Shown piece by piece: positions 6,329 through 6,430 of a stretch of 6,430 nucleotides of DNA. The notes under the pieces are model-generated. The model saw only the letters and a program-made list of their open reading frames with translations. It was not told where the DNA came from and made no database searches. The stretch is from an uncultured Eubacteriales bacterium (GTDB lineage: Bacteria > Bacillota > Clostridia > UBA1381). The translations under genes were made by a program, and so were the position numbers. The stretch is taken from positions 1-6,430 of the forward strand of contig USPO01000092.1 in assembly GCA_900556575.1 (NCBI GenBank), read 5' to 3'. The first letter of the stretch is position 1, and each line of letters opens with the position of its first letter.

Positions 6329-6430
6329 ACTCTCCTCATTAATACATTCTGACTCTCATCTACGCTGATTTTTGGTAGTGAAAACACTACAAATTGTTCA
6401 GTCCTTCCCGCTTTAGCGGTACTATGACCT

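Larger units (their letters stand above)
6114..6430 (-). mobile_element. Group II intron, 3' part (IIC-like), 5' part outside window
   Basis: Group II introns are self-splicing RNAs that move by retrohoming. The minus strand here ends with a clear domain V followed by domain VI and the 3' end pattern CTACTCGAT. Upstream, the strand carries AGGTCATAGTACC and GAAGGACTGAAC, which I recall as common just before the ORF of bacterial group II introns, and small perfect hairpins (CCGC-TAAA-GCGG at 6408-6419; GTAGTG-TTTT-CACTAC at 6375-6390). The exact 3' splice site is either after CTAC (6119) or after CGAT (6114); both end in AY. Only about 200 nt lie between the GAAGGACTGAAC block and domain V, too little for a reverse transcriptase gene, so this copy is ORF-less or ORF-deleted and would depend on a protein supplied in trans. 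IIC introns usually insert just after intrinsic terminators, so one may lie beyond 6430. Confidence 0.85.

Noticed and set aside
1..6430. CRISPR array, tRNA or rRNA genes
   Set aside because: I saw no regularly spaced repeats and no tRNA-like or rRNA-like segments on either strand.

Overview
The window looks like a chromosomal segment from a low-GC, Gram-positive anaerobe, most likely a gut Clostridia of the Lachnospiraceae type. This rests on the AT-rich intergenic DNA, GGAG-type ribosome binding sites, a sigma-A-like consensus promoter, a lipobox lipoprotein, and a SHD-type H-box in a hybrid kinase. The species cannot be named from the sequence. Every supported gene reads on the minus strand, so transcription runs from high to low coordinates.

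Layout from high to low coordinates. (1) 6430 to about 6114: the 3' part of a group II intron whose 5' part lies beyond the window. Domain V is unmistakable, with a CGC triad and an AC bulge that fit the IIC class, and domain VI follows. The space where a full reverse transcriptase ORF would sit is only about 200 nt, with short, out-of-frame remnants. (2) 6113-6025: a short gap with a weak candidate promoter and a good RBS. (3) 6024-3424: a complete 866-aa P-type Ca2+-ATPase (type IIA/SERCA-like fold) that keeps site II but lacks the site I glutamate. (4) 3423-3220: an AT-rich gap with a perfect TTGACA-17-TATAAT promoter and a leader that can fold into a long hairpin. (5) 3219-2410: a 269-aa extracytoplasmic lipoprotein of the family 3 amino-acid-binding type. 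(6) 2410 to the left edge: a hybrid sensor histidine kinase (803 codons visible, end missing), whose ATG overlaps the stop of the lipoprotein gene by one base (TGATG).

The binding protein and the kinase form one translationally coupled unit under one strong promoter. No permease or ATPase subunit is visible. The simplest reading (inference) is that the lipoprotein presents a small ligand, probably an amino acid or similar, to the extracellular domain of the kinase, which then phosphorylates its own receiver domain. A run of ten G residues lies in the last codons of the lipoprotein gene, just upstream of the kinase start, and could tune kinase translation by slippage. The Ca2+ pump appears to be a separate transcription unit whose upstream region has been invaded by the intron.
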